The notes under the pieces: generated by a model
What the model was told of the DNA's origin: nothing
The model's database searches: none
Seen by the model: only the letters and a program-made list of their open reading frames with translations
In this document: piece by piece, positions 34,932 through 45,265 of the stretch
Layout of the letters: each line of letters begins with the position of its first letter
Numbering within the stretch: the stretch's first letter is position 1
Made by a program: the position numbers and the translations under genes
Source: Synanceia verrucosa
Taxonomy: Eukaryota > Chordata > Actinopteri > Perciformes > Synanceiidae
Direction: 5' to 3'
Assembly (NCBI GenBank): GCA_029721515.1
Contig: CM056558.1
Coordinates: forward strand, 15,593,240 to 15,657,239
DNA length: 64,000 nucleotides

Positions 34932-37900
34932 CTACAGCAACAAAAAAAAGGAAATAGTTATAACTCGACACAATATCATTGGTTTGTCATCAATTTAAGT
35001 GCATTTTGTCCACATTTCAGTAAAGAATAAAGTTAAAGTCGACTTACTGGCTGTTGGTTCAAGCATCACATCTCTGTTCACATCACTGTGGGGAAGAGAA
35101 GTAGCTTTACAGAGCAATTTCTATGTAGAGTACAGCATAATGTACTATCCATTGGAGACATACAGTAAACTATGCAGCACTTCACGTCTTATTATCCTGA
35201 ATTGAGTGTTCCTGTTCTGTAAATTGACCTGAACTACAAAAATACTAAACAAACTGGCAACAATGTGACAGTCAAAGTGATGCAGATGGTGAGATGTAAA
35301 ATAATATTTACTTTCTGCGCCTCAGAACATAGATCTTGTAGATCACGACAGCCAAGGCCACAGATAAGAGGAGGACGATGAAAACGATCAGAAACCCAAT
35401 GAGAGCTTTGTCATTATCTGCAAAATGATGGCTTTAAGACCAGGGTATCAAAGTGGTGGCACTGATGATGTTTAAGAATGAATACAAAGAGGTTGTGTGC
35501 TGTCTGTGGGAACAAAATGTGTCAAAGGCTTTAACTGAACAATGTGAGACCATGTGTGGCATTAATTAAAGCAGCACGTACAGGAAGTGGAAACACTGAA
35601 TATCTGAGGATTGCTCTCAAATATCCCGTTGAAAGCAGTCACCTGGAAACACAAAAAAATCCCTCAGTCACAGTTATAGTGTTTGGAGTAATATGAGGAA
35701 TATTGTTATAATAATCTTGTTTATACAAACCTCCAGTTTATGTTCTGTTAAGTATCTTAGATCTTTGAATTCAAAATCACATGTTTGCTTTTCAAGCTTG
35801 CTGGTGAAGTCATTGTGAAGCTGTGCGATGAATTTCTTCTCAGGTCCGTTGAAACGTTTTCTATAAATACAGGTTACTCTAATCACATTATGCTCTGGAA
35901 GAGTCACTGTCAGATTACCAATATCTTCTGGAGCTGTGAAGAGAAGCAACATATTTTCCTTTAGATGCAACACTTGAAGGTGTTAAAACATATAACATAA
36001 ATTATGAGACAGCGTTAGTTAGTTAGTTTGATTCCATTTCAAAATTGTTGTCTTTTTCATTTCATTACTTAAATAAAGAAATTAACAGTGAATGCACATT
36101 TAATGAATGGAATGGTTTGTCTTTGTACAGTTGTCATCAGTCATGATCTACCAGTTGATTAATAGTCATCAGTCTATATTATGATCTATAATAACCCCAG
36201 TCTGTATTCACCACCTGTGATGAATCAACAGGTCAGAACTGACTGAAGTCTAATAACAGAGAGTAACATCTTCATCCTGTCTTTTTTTTTTTTTTTTAAT
36301 GTACTCATTTAGTAACTAGATTTCTTACAGAGGATGTTTTTAGAGTCGGTGCATCACATGAGTTTTCTGCCTTAATGAAACAATTTCAAATCTTCTCTAG
36401 AAGTTTTTAGATTTTCAGACACTTACTTCCAGCCTCAGTTTTCACTTTAACTTTAGCTCTTTGATGAGGAACTGTGTTCTTGTTGTATTTGGGTTGAACT
36501 TCACAGTCGTAGTTGGTGAACGGTTCCAGTCCAGCTATCTTACATGTTCCTTGTGATGGGTCTTTGATAGCTGAAACTGCAGCATCGTTTCATTAGTTTG
36601 GTTTTGTTGGACTGAATAACAATAATAATAACAAGGCAACAAAGACAGAATAACAGCAATACCAAAAGCAGATCAGTGAATGACCAGGAAATTGATCTTC
36701 CAAAGGTACATTGCTGTAAAGCAAATTAAATGATGAGAGTTCATTAAAATAACTGCACTAACCACTGTGTTTGTGAGTGGAGGACGAAGGGACACAACTG
36801 CAGTCATAAGAAAGCTTCTTCAGACCACTGAGGACACTTTTACACTTCTGACTGGTCGTTTTCCAACTCAGCTCAGTGGAGGTGTTGGTGGATTTTTGAT
36901 ATGTGGCCGTTATTTCAAGATCTGTTGGAACACATTGGACATCTGTAACACTGAACCGATACCTGGAGCTGCTGTTTCCTCCATCCTTAGTTGGATACAA
37001 CATACCACAGTCAACCCTGAACTTGAGAGCAGTGGTGTTTTTTTTGGTGACATTGTTGTCCTTGATATGACCAGTACAGCTGTAGTCTGTGAAGGGCTCC
37101 AGCTCAGACACTTTCTTCATCTTATCCAGTTGACCGTTTTCTGAGGAGGAACAAGGATTACAGCATTTCTTCAACACCTAGTATTTGTACGTTGGTGCCA
37201 ATAAGAGCTCATCTTTTGGGTTTAGTTTAGATCACAGATATAAATAATATTTTCAGAACTGATTGACACAGTGCATAAAATAATAGCTGGACTTCCTCCT
37301 CCACCAAAAGATTCAGATTCAGTTTTAAACAGTGTCAGTGTATAATGTGGCTCTAACTGTTTCCATGTAAATCCATTCATAACGTTGGTGACAGACAGTC
37401 TTTCCACTTACCCTGACAGGTGTAATCAATGGTGAGATTTGTGCAGTGTGGAGGTAATTCTGGATCGATGTTTACAGGAAGTTCAGTTGGAACTTTCTGA
37501 ATTATTTCACTTGGATTTAAGAAATCTGTGGAAAAAAAAGGAAACAGCATGTTCATTAAACTCGAAGGTCTACATGATTGCATGACCATTAAAGGGACAT
37601 TCCATTCAAAATACATGAGGACTCCACTGTACATACCAACAGTGATGCTTTTGGTGAGGTGAGAGGAGTTCACACAGTTTTCTGATGGAAACTGTGTTGT
37701 TAAGTCTGTGCAAATGTCTTCATAACCAGGTTTGATACAGAATGTTTTATTGTCTTTTTTGCATGGCTCAGCTGAAACATTTTTTGATGCTGACAGTAAA
37801 GAGCTGATGTTCCAGTCACTCCGGTAACAAACATATCCAGACATGCAGCTGGCGTCTTCAATTTGACCTCTACCTAAAATAACAAGTGGAATGAGATGCA

Positions 37901-40470
37901 CAAATCTGTCTCATTTCTTAAATTAAAAAGGCATGATGAAATTCAACAGTATGAATTAGTGTCACTCACTTATTCCATGTGTCCTAATTGTATCTTCAGG
38001 GCGTTTACAGGGTGTTTCTTGGCCAGCACCGTCAAAAAGTGCCACATAATGCTCATATTCAGTACAGGGCTTCAGGTGTTTGATTTCATGTGAGCGTTGA
38101 CTGAAGAACTGCTGGATGGATTTGCTTTGTTGACCCTTTTCATGAAGGTTTAAGGTGTAGTTGTCAGTGGTGGAGTTTGTTATGTTAATCTGGAAGCCAA
38201 ACTCGATGGGAGTGATAGTGTAAGAACCTGCACACATAATCAGTAGTTATCAATCATCCTAGTTAATGTAAAGATGAAAAGTACTGTATGTATGTAAAAT
38301 AAAACTGATACTCACACTCAGGAAGTGGAAGAGCTGGAAAACATTCAAATATGGATCAGAAAGAAAACAACAAAATATTAATATAGAAATATCAAACTTT
38401 GAAAAAGTGTCTGTATTCTGTGAACGTCTTGTAAGTCGTTCCTCAGCAGTGCTCGTACTGATAACTGTTGTCTGCACTCGTAGGAAAAACACATCTCATC
38501 ACAGTCCTCTAGAAGAACAAATGGAGGACAAGTCCAACCTTTGGGGGTAGGATTCACTCTGCTGTTGGAGGTGGTGACTGGAGGTGTAGTCTGGATTTGA
38601 GTGGTGCTTGTCTGAGAGTCTGTTGGCTTGCTGGGTGTGGATGAGGTGATTGTAGGAGGAGCAGTGGTGGCTGTAAGATGGAGAGCACGCTGGAGGTCAC
38701 CTTCAAGTTCTGAACAAATACTTTACTGCCAATAGTCTTACCTGATAACATGCACATATCAGCAATATCATGCTGAACCTAACACAAATGTTTTCTATAC
38801 ATTACCAGACAGGTTAGCTCACTGTAACCGCTCTTGTTTGAATGACAGTTTTATCACAGTTCTTTGCATCCCGAGAAATGTCTGTGAAATCAGCTTTGAT
38901 ACTGTGGAAGAGTTTTTGCAGGTAAATCCAGCACATCAGTGGTTTTAGTCCACATTCTCTTGTTAATGCAACCTGTTTTGTTCAGTCATCAACTGAAAAA
39001 AATGTAACATCCACGCTCCAGTCTCGCCTCTGTCTTTGAGTTTCTCACAGTGCTCGCTCTTAGGTAATTTTATACACAGGAAATTGTGGCTGGTGATGAA
39101 ACTCGCCACAGTGCCACTGATGTTATCAGCAGAATACTGACTTTTACAAGATGCGCGGCAACTTCACATGAATTAGTAATTCACTCTATGTGACCACAGA
39201 GCATATTAAGCAATCAATTAATTAATTAAAAAGCAATGTTGATCATCATAATAGCTGATTTGTCTTCTGGTTGCTAGATTGTGGAACAGTATGGTGAACA
39301 ATGAAAGATGTCATTTTATTCAGGCCTTATTAATGTTCATGTGATATTTACCATAGATGGAGCTTGTGATGAAAGCTAAATGCAATGACATTTTTATAAG
39401 TTTGAACAAAAGCATTTAATGTTCATCAGCTTATGTCTAACTCACATCATAAGTAATTCACTCACTGTTTTGCTTATTGTAAATACTGGCATGTTCGACA
39501 GACACTGTGAGAAATTTTTTTTTGACATTTAACAATTTTCCAGTACAAACACAAAATACATGAATTAATGTGATATGATCTCCTGCCTGCCTTTTTTTTA
39601 TATATATAAATATATATACATGCATGCTCTGAAATATGCGTTTATGTCTATGGAAGGAATCCTGTTAATTTGGTTGTATATCAATTAATGTATAAATGAA
39701 CACTCCTTAACATATTAATATATTAAGCTTGAACTCTTAAAGTCGTAGTAATTCCATCATTTCTTGACAGTTAGCAGCAGGAATGTACGATACATCCTCC
39801 ATTAATTCATGCACTGAATCATTATGCATTTCTTAAGTACATGATTTGTACTCTTATTATAAAGTGTTGTCTACAGTCCTATATATTAGCAAATAATTAT
39901 AGCTTAAATAGGTAATACTTCACATACAGGGTGCTACATGTAGTATTTTGTTTTTCTCAAGAAGCTTTTCGTTCCAAAGAAGTCACAGCTATTCTCAAAC
40001 CTCTTCTTCATTCATGTGAAATTAAATGTATTTGTTCTAAACGGAACTGTTTCAATTATTCAATTATTCAATTATAAAATTAATCAAGTTAAGGAAAGGT
40101 GTGTTTTTATTTTGAAGGTATATTTTACTGGTGAACTGACAATTCTACTGATCTAAAAATTTTCAATATTCAAAAACACAAAATGAAGTGCATGACAAAA
40201 AATATTTCCCTTTTTTATTATTTTAGATTTTTTTATATCATTGAAATAATTATAACCACTTTTTTTTGAAAGAGAGGATGACACATACTTCAAAACACTT
40301 CAAATTTTGTTCCCCCAGTCCCATCAAAAATATATAAGAATTTCTTTTTTTTTTTTTTTTTTTTAAGGAAGCCATTCGTTAAATTACACTGAAGATTGTT
40401 ACTTACAGTTAGCCATCACAATGATCCCCACCCAGAGCAGGATGATCTTGAGACCATCGAGGTCTGCCAT
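34900..40470 (-). CDS. ptprc-like: CD45 (PTPRC)-like receptor without phosphatase domains, 14 exons, 575 residues
   Basis: Exons in transcript order: 40470-40407, 38670-38539, 38333-38316, 38227-37970, 37873-37637, 37525-37412, 37140-37006, 36942-36763, 36576-36427, 35933-35731, 35642-35582, 35417-35312, 35085-35048 and 34931-34900. All join in frame (1728 bases). Predicted protein: signal peptide 1-21; Ser/Thr/Pro-rich stalk 22-71; fibronectin-III-like fold 72-157; Cys-rich segment 158-236; three more such folds 237-319, 320-429 and 430-517; transmembrane helix 522-544; tail 545-575. About a dozen N-glycosylation sequons. The juxtamembrane STSYNDKALIGFL, VVIYKIY and TCDFEFKDL closely parallel human CD45. 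CD45 normally has two cytoplasmic tyrosine-phosphatase domains that activate Src kinases in leukocytes; none is present. The role is unknown: decoy, ligand-binding or signalling through tail Tyr567. The ectodomain is certain; the last two exons are inferred from splice signals and phase. Confidence 0.88.
35048..35085 (-). CDS. ptprc-like: CD45-like exon 13: juxtamembrane microexon
   Basis: 38 bases between a strong CTTCCCCACAG acceptor and a perfect GTAAGT donor, entering at phase 2 and leaving at phase 1. It encodes DVNRDVMLEPTA, which resembles the human CD45 juxtamembrane QLMNVEPIHAD before the phosphatase domain. The fit of splice sites, phase and residues supports a relic of the ancestral cytoplasmic exon. 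Confidence 0.68.
35312..35417 (-). CDS. ptprc-like: CD45-like exon 12: transmembrane helix
   Basis: 106 bases, phase 1 to phase 2. YNDKALIGFL, a 23-residue hydrophobic run and VVIYKIYVLRRR match human CD45 (YNSKALIAFL, VVLYKIYDLHKKR). The donor GTAAAT overlaps an in-frame TAA: if the intron is retained the protein stops as RRRK. Confidence 0.92.
35582..35642 (-). CDS. ptprc-like: CD45-like exon 11: end of the ectodomain
   Basis: 61 bases, phase 0 to phase 1, residues 498-517, VTAFNGIFESNPQIFSVSTS. Human CD45 ends its last domain in the same way, with STS just before the Tyr that starts the transmembrane exon. Acceptor TTTCCAG, donor GTACGT. Confidence 0.9.
35731..35933 (-). CDS. ptprc-like: CD45-like exon 10: membrane-proximal fibronectin-III-like fold
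   Basis: 203 bases, entering at phase 1 and leaving at phase 0, residues 430-497. NGPEKKFIAQL and TCDFEFKDLRYLTEH align by eye with the last extracellular domain of human CD45 (NGPHERYHLEV and NCDFRVKDLQYSTDY). Acceptor CTTCACAG, donor GTTTGT. Confidence 0.92.
36427..36576 (-). CDS. ptprc-like: CD45-like exon 9: second half of the third fibronectin-III-like fold
   Basis: 50 codons, phase 1 at both ends, residues 380-429, with KIAGLEPFTNYDCEV. Two in-frame acceptors lie six bases apart (exon start 36576 or 36570), so a two-residue length variant is possible. Donor GTAAGT. Confidence 0.85.
36763..36942 (-). CDS. ptprc-like: CD45-like exon 8: first half of the third fibronectin-III-like fold
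   Basis: 60 codons, phase 1 at both ends, residues 320-379. It contains ELSWK, the B-strand tryptophan typical of the fold, one sequon and four cysteines. Acceptor GTTACAG, donor GTTAGT. Confidence 0.87.
37006..37140 (-). CDS. ptprc-like: CD45-like exon 7: second half of the second fibronectin-III-like fold
   Basis: 45 codons, phase 1 at both ends, residues 275-319. It contains KVSELEPFTDYSCTG, a clear fibronectin-III signature, and the sequons NVT and NTT. Acceptor CCTCCTCAG, donor GTATGT. Confidence 0.88.
37412..37525 (-). CDS. ptprc-like: CD45-like exon 6: first half of the second fibronectin-III-like fold
   Basis: 38 codons, phase 1 at both ends, residues 237-274, ending in PPHCTNLTIDYTCQ. 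Acceptor TTCCACAG, donor GTAAGT. It pairs with exon 7 in the two-exons-per-fold layout usual for fibronectin-III domains. Confidence 0.86.
37637..37873 (-). CDS. ptprc-like: CD45-like exon 5: Cys-rich segment
   Basis: 79 codons, phase 1 at both ends, residues 158-236, with six cysteines and four sequons (NIS, NVS, NKT, NSS). It resembles the Cys-rich extracellular part of CD45, though the order relative to the fold in exon 4 differs from what I know of mammals. Donor GTATGT. Confidence 0.85.
37970..38227 (-). CDS. ptprc-like: CD45-like exon 4: first fibronectin-III-like fold
   Basis: 86 codons, phase 1 at both ends, residues 72-157. Three clustered sequons (NIT, NST, NYT) near the start. The segment HEIKHLKPCTEYEHYV fits the Leu-x-Pro-x-Thr-x-Tyr signature of the fibronectin-III E-F region. 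Acceptor GTGCAG, donor GTGAGT. Confidence 0.88.
38316..38333 (-). CDS. ptprc-like: CD45-like exon 3: 18-base microexon
   Basis: An 18-base exon between a TTTTCCAG acceptor and a perfect GTGAGT donor, phase 1 at both ends, encoding ALPLPE and the first base of a Cys codon. It bridges the stalk to the first folded domain and can be skipped without shifting the frame. Confidence 0.72.
38539..38670 (-). CDS. ptprc-like: CD45-like exon 2: Ser/Thr/Pro mucin-like stalk
   Basis: 44 codons, phase 1 at both ends, residues 22-65, with starts such as STTAPPTITSSTPSKP. The composition is overwhelmingly Ser, Thr and Pro, as in the O-glycosylated, alternatively spliced region of CD45. Acceptor CTTACAG; donor GTTGGA is weak, so regulated inclusion or read-through is possible. 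Confidence 0.82.
40407..40470 (-). CDS. ptprc-like: CD45-like exon 1: signal peptide
   Basis: ATG at 40470 on the minus strand gives MADLDGLKIILLWVGIIVMAN plus one base, then donor GTAAGT. A short charged start, a hydrophobic core and a phase-1 end are typical of leader exons. The sequence is nearly duplicated at 61230 on the other strand. A candidate acceptor (TTCCTTCTCAG) ends at 40528, so a 5' UTR part may run 40527-40471. Confidence 0.85.
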
Positions 40471-40527
40471 ATCCAGGACCTACACACAGTGTAGTCCAAA
40501 ATTAACTTATGTTTTTGCTTTTAAATG

Positions 40528-42240
40528 CTGAGAAGGAAATATCTAATTATGAATTTACATATGTTTTAACACTGCAGTCTAAGTATTTCCCCTTCCTCTA
40601 ATCTTCACCTCTGGTTCTGCTATGATTTCTGACACTGCTGTGAGACTACTGGCGTCACTGTCTGTGTCTGTTTACAGAAGTGAGCCACACTATATGTTCT
40701 GTGATCTCTACTTCCATTTACATTCATGAGGGGGGCAGAATATCAGAATCCTCTCTTTATGTAATACAGTCCAGCACAACACCAGCCCTAACTATCCCTG
40801 TAATGCTAAAATATGATTGAATGAACACTTCTATGACAGTGTTGTCATCAGTGTAGACTTTATGGCACACACATGGTGTTGGATTACATTGTATTGTACA
40901 GATTATAGAGCTATTTCATCAGTGTTTCATCATAAATCGCTGTATGTTTTAGCCAAAATGTCCAGCTACACACTTAGCTGTTGTTGGCCTGGTGTGTGTC
41001 CACATCCAGTAATTCACTGATAAGTCCAGCTACTGTGAGCAAACACATGTTATGATAGGATGGGTTATCTGTTTAAATGAAAATGATAATCACACTGTGT
41101 GAAGATGCTTGAAAATAGACTGAATTAAAACTAAACTGTAACCTTTTAGGCCTACCTATGATCCTACCAGCTTAACCTTTTGTGGAATATTGCTGAAATC
41201 ATCTAGGATTTTTTATTCAAAATGTGTCGAAATACACAGTTTAGCCGTTAATCTCTGAATTTATACCAGAGGGTTGGGTCACAGAAGTCATGTGTTCATG
41301 TCAGTGATTACAGCACTGTTCTTCTGCATAAAGTTTACGTGTCTATGTCAAGGAATAGTTGCACAGTTTCATGAGGACTGGAAACACTCAAGTTCTTGTT
41401 CCAGCAGTGTTATAGCTGCCTCTGCTCTCCTAAATGTTTTCCCCCATTCTAAAGAAAGAAAACAGGAGTGAGTGTCTTCATTAATTTCTATGTTGTTAGT
41501 GTGTTTGAGGTCATTAGCCGAGTGTTTATGGCCTCCTTCCTTCTCGTCTCCCTTGGGTCATACCCTCACCCTTTCTGTAGGTTCCCTTCTCTCCACCCAC
41601 CCAAACGATGCTATCCCTCTGGGTCATCCAAATCCCTCTTGGCCAGGGAGCAGTGGGGGTGGGCACTGGCTTTTTCCCTGTAATGAACTCCACAGGGACT
41701 GCTGTTCAGTTTCATCACAGCAAAAATTGCTCCCATGGAGCCCTGAACACAGTCAAAACAAACAAAAGTAAATATCTGGAATTAATACACAAGTTGTGCG
41801 GAGCTTTCCAGCATCTGTAGCCCCATGCTCTTGGACTCCTCTGCTTCAGAGTATAGAGACATACTTATATGTTGCTAGAAACTGACTCTGCTTTTTGGAT
41901 GTAATGATCAAAAAATTGGGAGAAAAAGTTAAAGGGGCAGTTTATTCCTGTTGTTTGTCATACATCCCAAATCCATGCATCCCTAAGTCCATCTTGTGGT
42001 GAAACATCTTCACTGCAGTTTGCTTTTACTGGTGAGTCCAAAGACCCCAACCTTTGGGTTTTTCTCATTTTTTAATCAATCTTACTATATGTTTATCTGA
42101 TTAAATTAACTATAAAAACTTAAACTACTGATACGAACATGTTTCAACAAATGAAACCAAGTTGTACTCACTCTGTGAGTTTGAAGTGCTCGCACGAGAA
42201 GAACAAGACCACAAAAATGAGGAAGACGCGTTCTTTCAAT
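40528..42240. other. Upstream flank of the CD45-like gene, no gene seen
   Basis: AT-rich unique-looking sequence that should contain the promoter and any untranslated first exon of the minus-strand gene. I see no CpG cluster, no convincing TATA-initiator pair and no coding signal. Confidence 0.4.
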
Positions 42241-43288
42241 AGAGTCAGGATTTAAGGTTCTTCATATGAATGTGTGTGTGTGTTTATGTGTATTTCAAGG
42301 AAAGAGCATAGAAGAAATAGCAGAATAATCTCTCAGCTCATCATTTGTCCCAGGTGATCTCAGAGCATTGTGAGGCAGAAAAATGGGGCCGTTCCAGAGG
42401 ACATTGACTTGGATTCTTTTTTTTTTTTTTTCTTCGTTTGTTTGTTTTGTTTTTAGAAGCCTGGAATATCAATATTTTTTTGCACATTTGAAATAGCTTG
42501 TGGCGCAGGCTTGGCAATGGCAGCCTGAGCTTCAAACATATTAGTTTGCTGGGAGAAAAGAATCACCAGGGACAGTCTCCAAACACAAGCGGGAACAGCA
42601 GCACAGTCCTGTTCATCATGTGAAAGCTTCTATTGTTTGAACTTGTGTAACTTTAAACAGGTTAAACTCATATTTAGAATGAAACGCTTGTCTTGTAGGT
42701 GTGTTCTTTTTTCAGGTTGGAATATTTGTCAGAGGCTGCTCTCCAGGGAAAATGTTGTGAGGGTTCAGGTAAAGAAAGACGGTCCCTGCAGTCATTTATC
42801 AGTTGGAAGCTGCACCCAGCAGGCCGCAACTGGCGTCACTCATCAACACTTTTCCTGACACAATAACATATGTGGAAGAAGGCGCCCATGCACACACACA
42901 GTAAACACCACACATAATAAGCATGTGTACACTGGTGTAATGAGTGAGTCTTGCTTTGCATGTCCTTAATCTGCAACCACCAGGCCAGCACAGAGGGGGC
43001 ACAGTAAAGTACAAGCAGCCTGCAGTGAGCTAAGCCGAAATAAAAAGCCAAGTGGCTCACTAAACCCGTCAGGGGCTCTTAAAAGGCACGCACTGCTTCT
43101 CCCTCGTCCGTCCAGCAGCCCTACGGGAGCTTTATAAAACGTCACCCTGCAAAACCAAACCTTGGATGCATCGGTTCAGCCTTCCGGAACAGACGTTTTC
43201 ACAAACTGTAAACTATTGGAAACAAATGCCGTCATAAATGTGTTCAAAAGAAACCCGATCCTGAGAGACACTTTACAGGTGGCCCTCC

Positions 43289-43308
43289 CCAACTCACACA
43301 CACACACA

Positions 43309-43353
<45 letters not shown>
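43289..43353. repeat. (CA)n microsatellite
   Basis: About 30 CA units with one CC interruption. Confidence 0.95.
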
Positions 43354-43355
<2 letters not shown>

Positions 43356-43500
43356 CACTGGTTTTTGCTTCCTACGTGAGACTTCAGTTACCCCACCTCC
43401 AACCCTCTGTGTCGACCAGACTGCTGCCTGTAAATAGAGAAAGATCTGAATCTATGTGTCTCAGTGTATTTAATGGAATAAACTGACATCTACAAGTATG

Positions 43501-43702
<202 letters not shown>

Positions 43703-43759
43703 TATAAAACAACATAGATATTATGTAGAAGTTTATCATGATTTAATACCATAAAAATT

Positions 43760-45260
43760 CAATTTATTTCTTTATTACAAACTCCAATAAACCCTAAATT
43801 TAAGAAAATGACTCCATGAATACTGCGCTTCATTTACATAATGTAAATATGATCAACTAAACATTGAAGGACAAGTGCAAATCAAAATTTTTAGGTCCTG
43901 TTGACAACATGCCGAATTAAAACCAGGCTTTATTTTTAGATGAACTGTGTTTCAGTCTTATCTTTACCATTGTGTTGTTGGACAAAACTCTGTGAGATTT
44001 TTTTTGTTTTTGTGGTGATAAACATTAGGCTGGTTTTATGTCCTCTTCAGTCTCCTATATTTCAACCGTAAGCCAGACTTCCGAAAAGATTTCCCTCACT
44101 GTCACAAGCACATGTGCTGGGCCCTAGTAAAATAAGCACTTCAACCATAAACTTGCCAGTGAGCTGTCCCCAAATAACCACATCTGTCAGCTCAACTTAA
44201 ACAGGCCTTAAAAGAGTCACTTTTAAAGATGAAGGGACTTCGTTGGCTGAAAATATACAGAGACAGTCCTTATCTCTGGCAAGAAATTAAGAAAAGTGGA
44301 GATCATGAGAAACATCCATGCGCTGTTCAAGACTAAAGAGGCTGTTTTTTTCTAAATTAAACAATGTTACTTAGTTCTTTAATTTTAAAACAGTTTATGA
44401 TTTAAGGCGCTTTCTAAATCAATCTGTGAGATGAGCTGTACGCCAGGGAGAAGGGGGGTGTTGTTGTACCTGGCCATGCTGTTTCCTTGTTCCCACGATC
44501 CTCTTTGCTGCAGTCAACCCTTCCACCCTCTGTACCCGATCCCCGGCCTCCTGAGCGCACTGACTGAAATTATAGAAACAAAATGTCCTCCCAAAATGAA
44601 AAAGGTTTAAAGGTTGCTGACAAGAAAGGAGAGGGTGGATGAAAGAGCACACAGGCAGAAGAGGTTGCTGTCAGCATATCCCAGATAACTTTTAGATGTC
44701 AACTTTAAGAAGAAGCTTAAAAATCAGTATAAGACGAGACATTGTCTTGTAAAATAACAGCACTTGGTGTGTTACTAGCTGCACCTGAAAGACAGGCGAG
44801 GAGCCAGACACACTTTTTTCACGGTTCAAATAAATTTAGAAAAAAAGAGGATAAAATAAAAACTTGGTTCATCTTGAAATGCTGTCTGTTCTGGATATAA
44901 TCAATAGCTAAAGAAGAATCCAGTTCAGGGTTGTCTCTTATATTTCAATCCCTGCTCTTCTGTGATCAATAAAAGTGAGCTGAAATCAAAGCAGGCCCTC
45001 TTTACTATTGTCTATTCAACGTTAGCAGACAAAGACTGAGGAGCCTTTGATCGCCCTGTCTGCAGGGCCCACAGCTAAACACAGACCCCATCCTCCCACT
45101 CCCACCCACCACCTCCAGGTGAGCTCATGTGTGTGTGTGTCTGTGTAGGCTAACCAACACATACACAAGCACACACACAAAGTAAAAGCACTTTTTATAG
45201 GAATCACAGGGAGGGAAGATCAGTGTGAGGTTGTCAGCTGACAGGTCATCACACATGCTG
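43760..45260. other. Intergenic, no feature seen
   Basis: AT-rich unique-looking sequence between the TA microsatellite and the minisatellite; only short open frames without recognisable content. Confidence 0.4.
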
Positions 45261-45265
45261 CTGAC

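Noticed and set aside
35308..35313. AGTAAA on the minus strand as a polyadenylation signal right after the transmembrane exon
   Set aside because: It coincides with the GTAAAT donor, and a well-formed downstream exon in matching phase favours splicing.
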